64,000 nucleotides of DNA from CAIKMD01 sp963803265 (GCA_963803265.1 CAWDLZ010000022.1:184588-248587), one strand, 5' to 3'. Counted from the first letter of the stretch, positions 9,924 to 18,895 are shown. Notes: generated by a model not told the origin, from the letters alone. A program made the numbers and translations.

Positions 9924-11051
9924 TCAGCCGGAAAGCACCACGCCGGCCAGCATTCCCATGCCGAAAGTCACGGCCGCCGCAAGCGTTCCGATCGCAACCT
10001 GACGCGCGGCGGAAAACCACGCAGAGCGGCCGGTAAAGAGAGATGTCCCGGCGCCAACGCAGGCGAGCGCAACGGCGCTGGCAACGATGCTGACGACGGT
10101 GGCGGCGAGGCCGTGAACGACCAGGAAAGGCAATACCGGCACGGCGGCGCCGGCGGCAAAGAGACAGAACGACAAGCCGGCCGCTGCCCAAGCCGACCCT
10201 CCCAATTCCTTGGGATCGAGCCCCAATTCCTCGCGCACCAACGTGTCGAGAGCGGTCTCTTTGTTCGCCATCAACCGCGCGGCGAGCGCGCGGGCTTCGG
10301 ACTCGCCGAGCCCCTTGGCCTGATAGATCAGGACGAGCTCTTCGAGCTCTTCGTCCGGCACCTGCTTTAGCTCTTCGGCCTCGCTCGCCACCTGGTGCTG
10401 GTACAGCTCGCGAGCGCTGTTGACGGAAAGCCATTCGCCCATCGCCATGGAGCAGGCGCCGGCGAAAAGCCCGGCCAATCCAGTCAAGAGAACGATGTGT
10501 TGCGCCGTCGCGGCGCCCGTCACGCCCATTACGAGACTGAGATTGGAGACGAGCCCATCATTGGCGCCAAGCACAGCGGCGCGCAGCGCGTTGCCGCCCA
10601 TGGCGCGGTGACGCCCCTCGAGGCTCGCGATCGTGCTGCCCGCCAGCCCGCCGGATTTTCCGGCCAGAGCATCGAGCACGCGCGCATGCGACCGTTCCGC
10701 GGCAGGCAGCCCCCGATCGACCGCCTCGGGCTGTTGGTCGTAGGCAGCGCTGTCGGCATCTTCGAGAACGTTGATCGTCGGAAGCACGAAAGCCGGGCCG
10801 AAGCGCCGCGCGAGCCACGCCAGCGCGCGCGACCGCCAGCCGGGACGCTGCACTGGTATTTGGGAGCCGATCCGTTTGAGATTTTTCCGCCAGAACTCGG
10901 CATGGGCGTCTTCGACCGCGGCGAGCTTGCGAAAGATGTCGCTCCTCTGCGGATCGGTTTCCGCCTTCGCAAGGGCGCGATAGAGGGTTGCGCTGTCGAT
11001 TTCGCCTTGCAGATCTGCGCGATACCTTTCGGCATCCGTCTCTGGTGCCAT
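9924..11051 (-). CDS. Ferritin-like/rubrerythrin domain fused to a VIT1/CCC1 iron(manganese) transporter
   Basis: 375 residues. The ATG at 11049-11051 follows GAGGAACAGATC; longer versions of this frame run into the tRNA gene and are not real. Residues 1-140 form a ferritin-like helical bundle with ERYRADLQGEIDSATLYRALA and EDAHAEFWRKNLKRIG, carrying Glu/His residues suited to a di-iron site. Residues 150-375 are the VIT1 membrane domain with about five hydrophobic helices, including AAVLGANDGLVSNLSLVMGV and AGACSMAMGEWLSV, the conserved VIT signature. The role by analogy with MbfA-type fusions is moving ferrous iron (or manganese) out of the cytosol. No operon partner is visible. Confidence 0.85.
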   Translation of the reverse strand: MAPETDAERYRADLQGEIDSATLYRALAKAETDPQRSDIFRKLAAVEDAHAEFWRKNLKRIGSQIPVQRPGWRSRALAWLARRFGPAFVLPTINVLEDADSAAYDQQPEAVDRGLPAAERSHARVLDALAGKSGGLAGSTIASLEGRHRAMGGNALRAAVLGANDGLVSNLSLVMGVTGAATAQHIVLLTGLAGLFAGACSMAMGEWLSVNSARELYQHQVASEAEELKQVPDEELEELVLIYQAKGLGESEARALAARLMANKETALDTLVREELGLDPKELGGSAWAAAGLSFCLFAAGAAVPVLPFLVVHGLAATVVSIVASAVALACVGAGTSLFTGRSAWFSAARQVAIGTLAAAVTFGMGMLAGVVLSG

Positions 11052-11136
11052 GATCTGTTCCTCGAGTTGAACGGCGCTTATGACCCGTCGCAACGGCGAC
11101 CATTGCCTTTGATATGAAGCGGAATCCTGCATCGAT

Positions 11137-11225
11137 TGGTGCCCGCTGCCGGACTCGAACCGGCACTCCGGTCTCCCAGAAACGGATTTTAAGTCCGTTG
11201 CGTCTACCAGTTCCGCCAAGCGGGC
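11137..11225 (-). tRNA. tRNA-Leu(UAA), CCA encoded
   Basis: Read on the minus strand it starts GCCCGCTTGGCGGAACTGG and ends with AGCGGGCACCA. The acceptor stem GCCCGCT/AGCGGGC pairs perfectly. The anticodon arm is ACGGA-CTTAAAA-TCCGT, giving anticodon UAA. There is a long variable arm (TCTGGGAGACCGGA region), as expected for leucine, and a TTCGAGT T-loop. The CCA end is encoded at 11137-11139. Confidence 0.96.
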
Positions 11226-11356
11226 ACCGCGGCGAGGGTAGCACGGGAAGCGCCGGTTTTGCGCGAGGCCGCGTCGGGTGATAGGGTCGATGCGGCTGCG
11301 CTCAACGAGGAATTCGTGGACCAAGCAGCCGCCTCGCCGAGCCTTTAGGCAGGACG

Positions 11357-11578
11357 ATGCCCGACTATCCCACCCTGCGGTTTCTCGAGCGCCATGGCGG
11401 CTGGATCGCGATTGTCATCGCGCTCGCGCCGCCGGCCGCCGGCATCGTCGCGGCCCTGCTCGGCGGCTCGGTTTGGTGGCTGGCCGCAGGCATCGCCGCG
11501 GGAGCGGTTCTTTTCGTGATCGCGCGCAGCTATGTCGAGCTGATCCGGCTGATGACCGACATGCTGCTGCCGAAATAG
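11357..11578 (+). CDS. Small two-helix membrane protein of unknown function
   Basis: 73 residues. After a short polar start (MPDYPTLRFLERHG) there are two hydrophobic segments, roughly residues 15-36 (WIAIVIALAPPAAGIVAALL) and 39-58 (VWWLAAGIAAGAVLFVIA). A short amphipathic tail follows (YVELIRLMTDMLLPK). I know similar small proteins from alphaproteobacterial genomes but no function. It converges with the CinA-like gene. The frame is in keeping with local codon use and the hydrophobic pattern is unlikely by chance. Confidence 0.6.
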   Translation: MPDYPTLRFLERHGGWIAIVIALAPPAAGIVAALLGGSVWWLAAGIAAGAVLFVIARSYVELIRLMTDMLLPK

Positions 11579-11598
11579 CGACTCTCGCGATCGTTGGC

Positions 11599-12354
11599 CT
11601 ATTCCTCGACCGGCGTGTCGCCCAGCGCCCGCACCATCGCCGCGACCTCGGCGGCGCTCTGATTGAGCCGCGCCTCGTCGCGCCCGCGCAGCACCAGATT
11701 CACCCCGAACGCGCCGCGCCGCATGATCGGGTACGACCCGACCTCGATATCCGCATAGCGGTGCTGGATTTCGCCGAGGCCCTTCGCCAGCACCCCCTCG
11801 GCGAGCGAAGTCGCGACGGTGCGCGACATCATCGGCGTGCCGCCTTTCAATTCGTGCTTGATGCCGTCGAACATGCCCTGCGCCACGCGCGGAATGCCGG
11901 CAAAGACATAGACATTGCCCATGCGGAAGCCGGGCGCGCGCGACACCGGGTTGTAGACCAGCGCGGCGCCCTCGGGCGTGTGCGCCATGCGCATCCGCGC
12001 CTCGTTGAGCTCGCCCGGCGCGTAGTAATTGAGAAAGTGCTTGTGCGCGTCGGGATGCACGGTCCATTTCACGCCGAACGCCTTGGCGATGCTTTCCGAG
12101 GTGATGTCGTCATGCGTCGGCCCGATGCCGCCGGTGGTGAAGACGTAATCGTAGGCGGCGCGGAGCTGGTTCACGACGGCGATGATGGTCGCCTCGACGT
12201 CGGGAATGAAGCGCGCCTCCTTCAAGGTCACGCCGACCTCGCCCAGGCCCTTCGCCAGATAGTTGAGGTTCGCGTCCTGGGTGCGCCCCGAGAGAATCTC
12301 GTTGCCGATGACGAGGACGGCGGCGGTGACGATTTTTTCCGGCTCTTCGCTCAC
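11599..12354 (-). CDS. CinA-like molybdopterin-binding domain protein
   Basis: 251 residues, corresponding to the N-terminal (COG1058) part of CinA without the C-terminal nicotinamide-nucleotide amidase domain. Signatures: AAVLVIGNEILSGRTQDAN at the start, and TTGGIGPTHDDITSESIAKAFG for the MoCF-type nucleotide/pterin site. Later FAGIPRVAQGMFDGIK. In related proteins this domain has ADP-ribose pyrophosphatase or pterin-binding activity; the physiological role of the short form is unknown. It diverges from map, with about 107 bp between start codons. Confidence 0.82.
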   Translation of the reverse strand: MSEEPEKIVTAAVLVIGNEILSGRTQDANLNYLAKGLGEVGVTLKEARFIPDVEATIIAVVNQLRAAYDYVFTTGGIGPTHDDITSESIAKAFGVKWTVHPDAHKHFLNYYAPGELNEARMRMAHTPEGAALVYNPVSRAPGFRMGNVYVFAGIPRVAQGMFDGIKHELKGGTPMMSRTVATSLAEGVLAKGLGEIQHRYADIEVGSYPIMRRGAFGVNLVLRGRDEARLNQSAAEVAAMVRALGDTPVEE

Positions 12355-12461
12355 GCTCGGCTCCGTCGTGTTTCCTCCCCCCTAATAAGACGCAAAGCCG
12401 GGCCTGCCGCAATGGCCCAGGGGCGCTTGCCGAGACCGGCCCGGCGCGATAAGACGGCGCC

Positions 12462-13298
12462 ATGAACGAGTTCCAGCCCGCCCCCCCTGACGAAAAGCTC
12501 GGGCCCGAAGAGCGGAAGATCAAGATCCACGGCCCGGCCGACTTTGCCGCCATGCGCAAGGCCGGCAAGCTTGCGGCGGAAGTGCTCGACTTCATCACGC
12601 CGCATGTCGTGCCGGGCGTCACCACCGACACGCTCGACCGGCTGTGCCATGCCTTTATCGTCGATCACGGCGCCATCCCCGCGCCGCTCAACTATCGCGG
12701 CTTCCCCCGCTCCATCTGCACCTCGGTCAACCATGTCGTCTGCCATGGCATCCCGGGCGAGCGGCGGCTTGAGGAAGGCGACATCCTCAATATCGACATC
12801 ACGGTCATCCTCGATGGCTGGCACGGCGACACCAGCCGGATGTTTTTCGTCGGCGAGCGGATCGCCGTGAAGGCGCGCCGGCTGGTCGAGGTCACCTACG
12901 AGGCGATGATGCGCGGCATCGCGATGGTCAAGCCCGGCGCCACGGTCGGCGATATCGGCCACGCAATTCAGTCCTATGCCGAGGCCCAGCGCTTTTCGGT
13001 GGTGCGCGACTTCTGCGGCCACGGCGTCGGCCGCGTGTTCCACGACGCGCCCTCGGTCGTGCATTTCGGTTATCCCGGCCATGGGCCGAGGCTGCGCGAG
13101 GGCATGTTCTTCACCATCGAGCCGATGATCAATGCCGGCCGCTACGAAGTGAAGATTCTGAGCGATGGCTGGACCGCGGTGACCAAGGATCGCTCGCTCT
13201 CGGCGCAATTCGAGCATACGGTTGGCGTCACCGACACCGGCCATGAGATCTTCACGCTCTCGCCCAAGGGCTTCCACCACCCGCCCTATCCCATCTGA
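12462..13298 (+). CDS. map: Methionine aminopeptidase, type I
   Basis: Removes N-terminal methionine from nascent proteins. 278 residues; the core begins near residue 20 (IKIHGPADFAAMRKAGKLAAE). Metal ligands are visible: His in NHVVCHGIPG, Asp in NIDITVILDGWHGDTSR (two Asp), His in FCGHGVGRVFHD, Glu in FTIEPMIN and Glu in SAQFEHTVGVT. An N-terminal extension of about 20 residues is mildly acidic and proline-rich. radC follows 2 bp after the stop, so the two are very probably co-transcribed. Confidence 0.95.
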   Translation: MNEFQPAPPDEKLGPEERKIKIHGPADFAAMRKAGKLAAEVLDFITPHVVPGVTTDTLDRLCHAFIVDHGAIPAPLNYRGFPRSICTSVNHVVCHGIPGERRLEEGDILNIDITVILDGWHGDTSRMFFVGERIAVKARRLVEVTYEAMMRGIAMVKPGATVGDIGHAIQSYAEAQRFSVVRDFCGHGVGRVFHDAPSVVHFGYPGHGPRLREGMFFTIEPMINAGRYEVKILSDGWTAVTKDRSLSAQFEHTVGVTDTGHEIFTLSPKGFHHPPYPI

Positions 13299-13300
13299 GG

Positions 13301-14020
13301 ATGCCAGCGCCGCGCCGCACGCCGAAGCCCAAGGAGGGCGATCAGCCCAAGCCGGACTATCTCGGCCATCGCGACCGGTTGCGCCAGCGCCTGCTCTTGG
13401 CCGGAACGGAGGCGCTGGCCGATTACGAGTTGCTCGAATTCCTGCTCTATTCGGCCAAGCCCCAGGGCGACACCAAGCCAACCGCCCGCGCGCTGATGAA
13501 TTGTTTCGGCAGCCTGGCCGGCGTGCTTGGCGCCGACGCCGACGCGCTGCGCGCCGTGCCCGGCGTCAAGGACGCCACGGCGGCAGCATTGTTGGCGGTG
13601 CGCGCGGCGGCGCGCCAAATGCTGCTGGCCGAGATCAAGGACAAGCCGGTGCTCGCGAATTGGCAGGCGCTGCTCGACTATTGCACGGCGCGGTTCGGCT
13701 TCGCCGGGGCCGAGGAATTCCATCTCCTATTCCTCGACGTCAAGAACGCGATGATCGCCGACGAGAAGCAGCAGGAAGGCACGATCGACCACACGCCCGT
13801 TTATCCCCGCGAGGTCGTGAAGCGGGCGCTGGAATTGGGCGCCTCGGCCATCATCATGGTGCATAACCACCCCTCCGGCGACACCACCCCTTCGAAGGCC
13901 GATGTCGAGATGACCCGCGCCGTGCGCGACGCCGCCAAGGCGGTCGGCGTCGCCCTTCACGACCATGTGATCATCGGCAGGGGCCGACATACCAGCTTCA
14001 AAACCTCGGGATTGCTGTAA
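13301..14020 (+). CDS. radC: RadC-family JAMM/MPN protein
   Basis: 239 residues. The N-terminal helix-hairpin-helix region (LADYELLEFLLYSA and LRAVPGVKDATAAALL) is followed by the JAMM metalloprotease-like core. Its metal-site motif is MVHNHPSGDTTPSKADVEMT, with the two His, Ser and Asp all present. The C-terminus DHVIIGRGRHTSFKTSGLL is typical. The function is unresolved; despite the name, a DNA-repair role is not established. It starts 2 bp after map. Confidence 0.93.
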   Translation: MPAPRRTPKPKEGDQPKPDYLGHRDRLRQRLLLAGTEALADYELLEFLLYSAKPQGDTKPTARALMNCFGSLAGVLGADADALRAVPGVKDATAAALLAVRAAARQMLLAEIKDKPVLANWQALLDYCTARFGFAGAEEFHLLFLDVKNAMIADEKQQEGTIDHTPVYPREVVKRALELGASAIIMVHNHPSGDTTPSKADVEMTRAVRDAAKAVGVALHDHVIIGRGRHTSFKTSGLL

Positions 14021-14090
14021 GATCGGCTCGATGCTCGCAACTTTCGGCAACAGACGGGAATCGCCTCGGCCTGCCGAGGCAGCGGCGACG

Positions 14091-14760
14091 ATGAGCCGGC
14101 TCGGGCGCGCCGCGGCCTTCGCTGTGCTCGCGGGGATGGGTTGCGTCTTCGGAGCCGATCCGTCGCGCGCCGCGCCGCAGGTCTATCAATATCAGATCCA
14201 GAGTCCGCGCTACGGCAATATCGGAATCTATACGAATAGCGTGGCGCAGGACGGGAACGTCGTTGAACGTGGCGACCGAGCTCCATGTCGCGGTGAGGCT
14301 CATTGGCATTCGTCTGTTCCACCAGGATGCCAACCGCATCGAGCATTGGGACAACGGGCGCTTCGTCGGCTTTCAGAGCACGACCGACGACAACGGCACC
14401 AAGATCGACGTCACCGGGAAGGCGCGGGACGACGAATTCGTGATCGAGTCCCCTAACGGCACCATCGTCGCGCCGCCGCAGATTCATCCCTCCAATCCTT
14501 GGACGCTGTCGGTCCTCCGCACCAACGTCATGATGTCCACGAAGAGCGGCAAGGTGACGAGCGTCGTCGTGACCGATACCGGCGAGACCAACCTCACCCT
14601 CGACGGCAAGACCCTGCCTGTCCATCAATTCTTCATCGACAGCGACAAGCATCAGATCGTCTGGTTCGACGCAACCGACATTCCGGTCGCGTTCCAGACC
14701 AACGACGAGGGCAGCGTGGTCACTTTCGTGTTGAAGGGCCACGGGTTTTTCCTGCCCTAA
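14091..14760 (+). CDS. Secreted DUF6134-like protein (one frameshift as assembled)
   Basis: About 222 residues after removing one extra T at 14263-14264. I start at the ATG at 14091 because the Sec signal MSRLGRAAAFAVLAGMGCVFG follows directly. The mature chain is beta-rich: YQYQIQSPRYGNIGIYTN, HVAVRLIGIRLFHQD, EHWDNGRFVGFQSTTDDNG, and WFDATDIPVAFQTNDEGS near the end. This order (Y.V..P..G.IG, E.W.DGR...STTDDNG, and a closing FVLKG-like strand) matches the DUF6134 group of periplasmic proteins of unknown function. It sits 70 bp after radC and 38 bp before purB. Confidence 0.65.
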
Positions 14761-14798
14761 AGGTTGCGCGGCGACAGGGGAGGGGCTATGCCGTCGCC

Positions 14799-16100
14799 AT
14801 GATCCCTCGCTACAGCCGGCCCGCGATGGCGGCCATCTGGGAGCCGGAAAACCGCTTCCGGATCTGGTTCGAGATCGAGGCCCATGCTTGCGACGCGCTG
14901 GCCGAAGCCGGCATCATCCCCGCCGCGGCGGCCAAGGCGATCCGCGAGAAAGGAAAGTTCGAGGTGGCGCGCATCGACGCGATCGAGCGCGAGATTCACC
15001 ACGACGTCGTCGCCTTCCTCACCAACCTAGCCGAGCATATCGGGCCGGAGGCGCGCTTCCTCCACCAGGGCATGACCTCGAGCGACGTGCTCGACACCTG
15101 CCTCGCGGTTCAGTTGCGCGAAGCGTCGGACATCCTCATCGCCGATGTCGACCGGCTGCTCGCGGTATTGAAGCGGCGCGCCCTCGAGCACAAGACCACT
15201 CTCACCATCGGCCGCAGCCACGGCATCCATGCCGAGCCGACGACGTTCGGCGTGAAGCTGGCCGGATTTTATGCCGAGTTCGCCCGCGTCCGCGCGCGGC
15301 TTGTCGCGGCGCGGGCGGAGATCTCGACCTGCGCCATTTCCGGCGCGGTCGGAACCTTCGCCAATGTGCCGCCCTCGGTCGAGGAATATGTCGCGAAAAA
15401 GCTCGGCCTCGTTCCCGAGCCGGTCTCGACCCAGATCATTCCGCGCGACCGCCATGCGGCGTTTTTCGCGACCCTCGGCGTCGTCGCCGGCTCGGTCGAG
15501 CGCCTCGCCCTCGAAATCCGCCATTTGCAGCGCAGCGAGGTTCGCGAGGCCGAGGAATATTTCGCGCCCGAGCAAAAGGGCTCGTCGGCGATGCCCCACA
15601 AGCGCAATCCGGTCCTGTCCGAGAACCTGACCGGTCTCGCGCGCCTCGTGCGAGGCAACGTCGTTCCCGCTTTGGAGAACGTGGCGCTGTGGCACGAGCG
15701 CGACATCTCGCATTCGGCGGTCGAGCGCGTGATCGCGCCCGATGCCACGATCGCGCTCGACTTCGCGCTGGCGCGCCTCGCTTCGGTCGTCGACAAGCTC
15801 GTCATCCATCCCGAGGCGATGAAGCGCAATCTCGACCGGCTCGGCGGGTTGCACAATTCGCAACGCGTGCTGCTTGCCCTCACCCAGGCAGGCATGAGCC
15901 GCGAAGACGCCTATCGCGCGGTCCAGCGCAACGCCATGCCGGTCTGGGACGGCACGGGAAATTTCCTCGCGCTGCTCAAGGCGGATCGCGAGGTCGGCAA
16001 GCACCTGAAGCCCGCCGAGATCGAGGCGCAATTCGACGACGCGTACCATCTGAAGCACGTCGACACCATCTTCGCCCGCGTGTTCGGGAAACTTCCTTGA
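14799..16100 (+). CDS. purB: Adenylosuccinate lyase
   Basis: Cleaves SAICAR and adenylosuccinate in purine synthesis. 433 residues. The start at 14799 gives MIPRYSRPAMAAIWEPENR, the usual beginning of this subfamily. Visible active-site segments are TSSDVLDT, GRSHGIHAEPTTFG with the acid/base His, and the mobile signature loop KGSSAMPHKRNPVLSENL with the catalytic Ser. Length is normal and the frame unbroken, unlike purC-purL 2 kb downstream. It is separate from that cluster, as is common in alphaproteobacteria. Confidence 0.95.
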   Translation: MIPRYSRPAMAAIWEPENRFRIWFEIEAHACDALAEAGIIPAAAAKAIREKGKFEVARIDAIEREIHHDVVAFLTNLAEHIGPEARFLHQGMTSSDVLDTCLAVQLREASDILIADVDRLLAVLKRRALEHKTTLTIGRSHGIHAEPTTFGVKLAGFYAEFARVRARLVAARAEISTCAISGAVGTFANVPPSVEEYVAKKLGLVPEPVSTQIIPRDRHAAFFATLGVVAGSVERLALEIRHLQRSEVREAEEYFAPEQKGSSAMPHKRNPVLSENLTGLARLVRGNVVPALENVALWHERDISHSAVERVIAPDATIALDFALARLASVVDKLVIHPEAMKRNLDRLGGLHNSQRVLLALTQAGMSREDAYRAVQRNAMPVWDGTGNFLALLKADREVGKHLKPAEIEAQFDDAYHLKHVDTIFARVFGKLP

Positions 16101-16131
16101 GCCAATACTACGAAATCCAGAGAGGCCGCAA

Positions 16132-16428
16132 ATGCTCACGGTATTCCCGGCTGATGGCCGTGAAGATTTTCGAGGGTGGGCCAATCAACATGGCGACGGC
16201 TATGTAGTCGACTGGCCAGACGACAAGAGTGGGCATCTTCCAATTCATCCGGTTGGGTGCCGGACAGTGCAATACGTAATGAACCTGATGAAAAACGGCA
16301 AGCTATGCGCTGGAAGCGACCAACTTGATCAGCTGGTTGCTAAGTTGAACGCCAACCACATTAGGCCGGCTTGGTGCCATTGCCCAGGGCGCCCGATGGT
16401 TCCACATCATCGGCTTATCCATCAATAA
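16132..16428 (+). CDS. Small hypothetical protein with lower-GC composition
   Basis: 98 residues beginning MLTVFPADGREDF and containing DGYVVDWPDDKSGHLPIHP, then CHCPGRPMVPHHR near the end. I do not recognise the family. The cysteine/histidine-rich tail could bind a metal, but this is only a pattern. GC content and codon choice are visibly lower than in purB just upstream, suggesting recent acquisition or weak selection. It is followed by an 18-bp inverted repeat in the gap before the GIY-YIG gene. Confidence 0.45.
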   Translation: MLTVFPADGREDFRGWANQHGDGYVVDWPDDKSGHLPIHPVGCRTVQYVMNLMKNGKLCAGSDQLDQLVAKLNANHIRPAWCHCPGRPMVPHHRLIHQ

Positions 16429-16517
16429 TGTGTAACGCGCGAATTTCGACGCGCACGGCCATGGCCAACGGCGTGGCATAGAACGCTGCGCGGAAGCGCT
16501 GCAGCGGCAGCGAGCAT

Positions 16518-16594
16518 CCTTCGACTTCGCTCAGGACAAGGAAAAATGATGGGTGGCATTAAGGAAATTTCCTCGGCCTGAGCGAAGTCGAAGG
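16518..16594. repeat. Perfect 18-bp inverted repeat (REP/BIME-like) in an intergenic gap
   Basis: The arm ccttcgacttcgctcagg (16518-16535) is repeated exactly as its reverse complement at 16577-16594, with 41 bases between. The ends resemble the CTTCGAC..GCTCAGG repeats found between genes in many proteobacteria; a related copy lies near 53.85 kb. It may act as a transcription stop after the small upstream gene. The rest of 16429-16619 holds nothing I recognise. Confidence 0.75.
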
Positions 16595-16619
16595 CCGCAC
16601 TGAATCGAACCCGGCGACA

Positions 16620-16911
16620 ATGATCATGGGCGCGTATGTCTACATTCTGCGCTGCGTAGACGGCTCTTATTACGTCGGAACCACGCGCGCGTCGCTCGAA
16701 ACGCGCTTAGCGCAGCACAACGCGGGTAGCTTCGGCGGTTACACGGCGGCGCTCCGTCCGGTCACGTTGGTGTTCCACCAGGAATTCGACCGCGTTACCG
16801 ACGCGATCGCGGCTGAGCGGCAATTAAAGGGTTGGAGTTCGCGCCAAGAAAGAGGCGCTGATCCGGGGCGATTTCGCGACGCTTCATGCGCTGGCAAAGG
16901 GAAAAACATAG
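16620..16911 (+). CDS. GIY-YIG domain protein (UPF0213/YhbQ-like; one frameshift as assembled)
   Basis: About 96 residues after removing one extra T at 16838-16839, which restores GW-SRAKKEALIRGDFATLHALAKGK and the stop at 16909-16911. The N-terminus AYVYILRCVDGSYYVGTT carries the GIY-YIG pair (here VYI...YYVG). RLAQHNAG and AERQLKGW are the usual conserved segments of these small single-domain nuclease-fold proteins. The cellular role is uncertain; members have been linked to DNA repair. An ATG at 16626 is an equally good start. Confidence 0.78.
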
Positions 16912-16917
16912 TTCTTG

Positions 16918-17235
16918 TTATTGCTCGGCGCCGAGCGCCTTGCGCGCCAGGGCGGCGCAATGCTCGAGCTCGAGCTGGATGTGCGTTTCATCCAGCGCGA
17001 CATGCCCGGCCTCGAAATCTGCCGCGATCTTGGCGATGATGGCGGGGTCGTCCTTCAGCGCGGCCGCGATGATGTCTTGGGCATAGGTCTCGACCGCCGC
17101 GCCGCTAAGACCCAGCTTCGCCGCCGCCCATTGGCCGAGCAAATGGTTGCGCCGCGCCCTGACCTTGAAGTCCAGCTCCTGGTCATGCTCGAATTTGCGC
17201 TCGAAGCCCTTTTCGCGCTCGTCGAAGCCCGTCAT
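16918..17235 (-). CDS. DUF1476 protein, F1-ATPase zeta-subunit-like inhibitor
   Basis: 105 residues, MTGFDEREKGFERKFEHDQE start, all helical. Conserved features: FKVRARRNHLLGQWAA in the middle and ALKDDPAIIAKIAADFEAGH near the end. This matches the alphaproteobacterial DUF1476 family, whose Paracoccus member is the zeta subunit that blocks reverse rotation of F1-ATPase. AAGGAG precedes the ATG. The stop lies 6 bp from the convergent GIY-YIG gene. The inhibitory role is known for the family; not every member inhibits. Confidence 0.88.
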   Translation of the reverse strand: MTGFDEREKGFERKFEHDQELDFKVRARRNHLLGQWAAAKLGLSGAAVETYAQDIIAAALKDDPAIIAKIAADFEAGHVALDETHIQLELEHCAALARKALGAEQ

Positions 17236-17284
17236 CGCGCTTTTTCTCCTTGCCGTCGCTACTAGATAGCCGATAAGGGGCGTC

Positions 17285-18043
17285 ATGTGTACCGTGATCG
17301 TGCTGCGCCGCCCGGGCCATGACTGGCCGCTCATCCTGGCCGCCAATCGCGACGAGATGATCGAGCGCAAATGGCAAGCGCCGGCGCGCCATTGGCCCGA
17401 TCGCCCCGACGTGGTGGCGGGCCGCGACGAATTGGCCGGCGGCTCTTGGCTCGGCATCAATGATAACGGCGTGGTGGCGGGCATCCTCAACCGGCATGGC
17501 TCGCTGGGCCCGGCGCCGGGTGCGCGTTCGCGCGGCGAGTTGGTGCTGGAGGCGCTCGACCATCCCGACGCGCGGCTCGCGGCCGACGCCCTGGGCGCGC
17601 TCGAGCCGGCGGCCTATCGCACCTTCAATCTCATCATCGCCGACAATCGTGACGCGTTCTGGCTGCGCCATGCCGATCCCACCGGCACGCTGCCGATCGC
17701 CGCCACCCCGCTGAAGTCGGGGCTTAGCATGATCGCCGCGGGCGACCTCGACGACGAAGAAACGCCGCGTATCAGACGCTTCCGGCCGTTGTTCGCCGCC
17801 GCTCCGCCGCCCGACCCCGGGCGCGGCGATTGGGGCGCTTGGGAGAAGCTGCTGCTCGACCAGCATGCCGCGCCCGGCGAGGCGCCGCAGGGCGCGATGC
17901 GCTTCGATACCGGACACGGCTTCGCGACGGTATCGAGCGCCTTGATCGCCGTCCCGTCGGTCGAGCGCCGCGATCTCAGGCCGGTGTTCCGATTCGCGGC
18001 GCACCGGCCCAAGCCCTCGGACTGGTATGACGTATCGGCGTGA
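17285..18043 (+). CDS. NRDE (TANGO2-like) family protein
   Basis: 252 residues starting with the conserved MCTVIVLRRPGHDWPLILAANRDEM, the NRDE motif at residues 21-24. Later GGSWLGINDNGVVAGILNRHG and TFNLIIADNRDAFWLRH match the family. The amino terminus MC suggests an N-terminal-nucleophile fold with Cys2 exposed after Met removal. Function is unclear; family members are linked to haem handling or lipid metabolism. It diverges from the DUF1476 gene with 49 bp between start codons. Confidence 0.85.
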   Translation: MCTVIVLRRPGHDWPLILAANRDEMIERKWQAPARHWPDRPDVVAGRDELAGGSWLGINDNGVVAGILNRHGSLGPAPGARSRGELVLEALDHPDARLAADALGALEPAAYRTFNLIIADNRDAFWLRHADPTGTLPIAATPLKSGLSMIAAGDLDDEETPRIRRFRPLFAAAPPPDPGRGDWGAWEKLLLDQHAAPGEAPQGAMRFDTGHGFATVSSALIAVPSVERRDLRPVFRFAAHRPKPSDWYDVSA

Positions 18044-18126
18044 GGCGCCGGGCATGAGCTTGCCTCGTCCCGGCCGGCTTGCTATAGACCAACGACCGCA
18101 CCCCTTGCCCCAGGAAGGTCCCCGCC

Positions 18127-18895
18127 ATGACCCGACGCAAACAGGTTTACGAAGGCAAGGCCAAGGTCCTGTTCGAGGGCCCCGAGCCCGGCACCCTGGT
18201 CCAGTATTTCAAGGACGACGCCACCGCCTTCAACAACCAGAAGAAGGGCACGATCACCGGCAAGGGCGTGCTCAACAACCGCATCAGCGAATTCCTGATG
18301 ACGCGGCTGGCCGAGATCGGCATTCCGACGCATTTCGTCCGCCGTCTCAACATGCGCGAGCAGCTGGTTCGCAAGGTCGAGATCATCCCGCTCGAGGTGG
18401 TGGTGCGCAACGTCGTCGCGGGCTCGCTCGCCAAGCGCTTCGGCATCGAGGAAGGCGCACCGCTGCCCCGCTCGATCATCGAGTATTACTACAAGAACGA
18501 CGAGCTCGGCGATCCGATGGTGTCGGAGGAGCACATCACCGGCTTCGGCTGGGCGACCACCCAGGACCTCGACGACATCATGCAGATGTCGCTCCGGATC
18601 AACGATTTCCTCACCGGCCTGTTCCTCGGCATCGGCATCAGGCTGATCGATTTCAAGCTCGAATTCGGCCGGCTGTGGGACAACGACGAGATGCGCATCG
18701 TGCTGGCCGACGAGATCAGCCCCGATAATTGCCGGCTGTGGGACATCAAGACCAACGAGAAGATGGACAAGGACCGCTTCCGCCGCGATCTCGGCAAGGT
18801 CGAGGAAGCCTATCAGGAGGTGGCGCGCCGGCTCGGGCATCCTGCCCGAGGGCGGCGCCGGGCGATCCCCAAGGGTCCGGCAGACGGTGCAATGA
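18127..18895 (+). CDS. purC: SAICAR synthase (3' end carries four apparent single-base insertions)
   Basis: Condenses CAIR with aspartate. Frame is open from MTRRKQVYEGKAKVLFEGPEPG through SFxDATAFNN-type and ISPDNCRLWD segments to EVARRLG. The last 20 codons are then scrambled. Removing one base at each of about 18837, 18865, 18871 and 18882 gives ILPEGGAGDPKGPETVQ and a TGA at 18893-18895 that overlaps the purS ATG in the usual ATGA form, for a 254-residue protein of normal length. This precise recovery argues for consensus errors, not decay. First gene of purCSQL. Confidence 0.9.

Noticed and set aside
11052..11324. A long N-terminal extension of the ferritin-like/VIT protein.
   Set aside because: It reads straight through tRNA-Leu(UAA) on the same strand (RLAELVDATDLKSV is the usual tRNA-Leu translation); the real start has a ribosome site at 11051.
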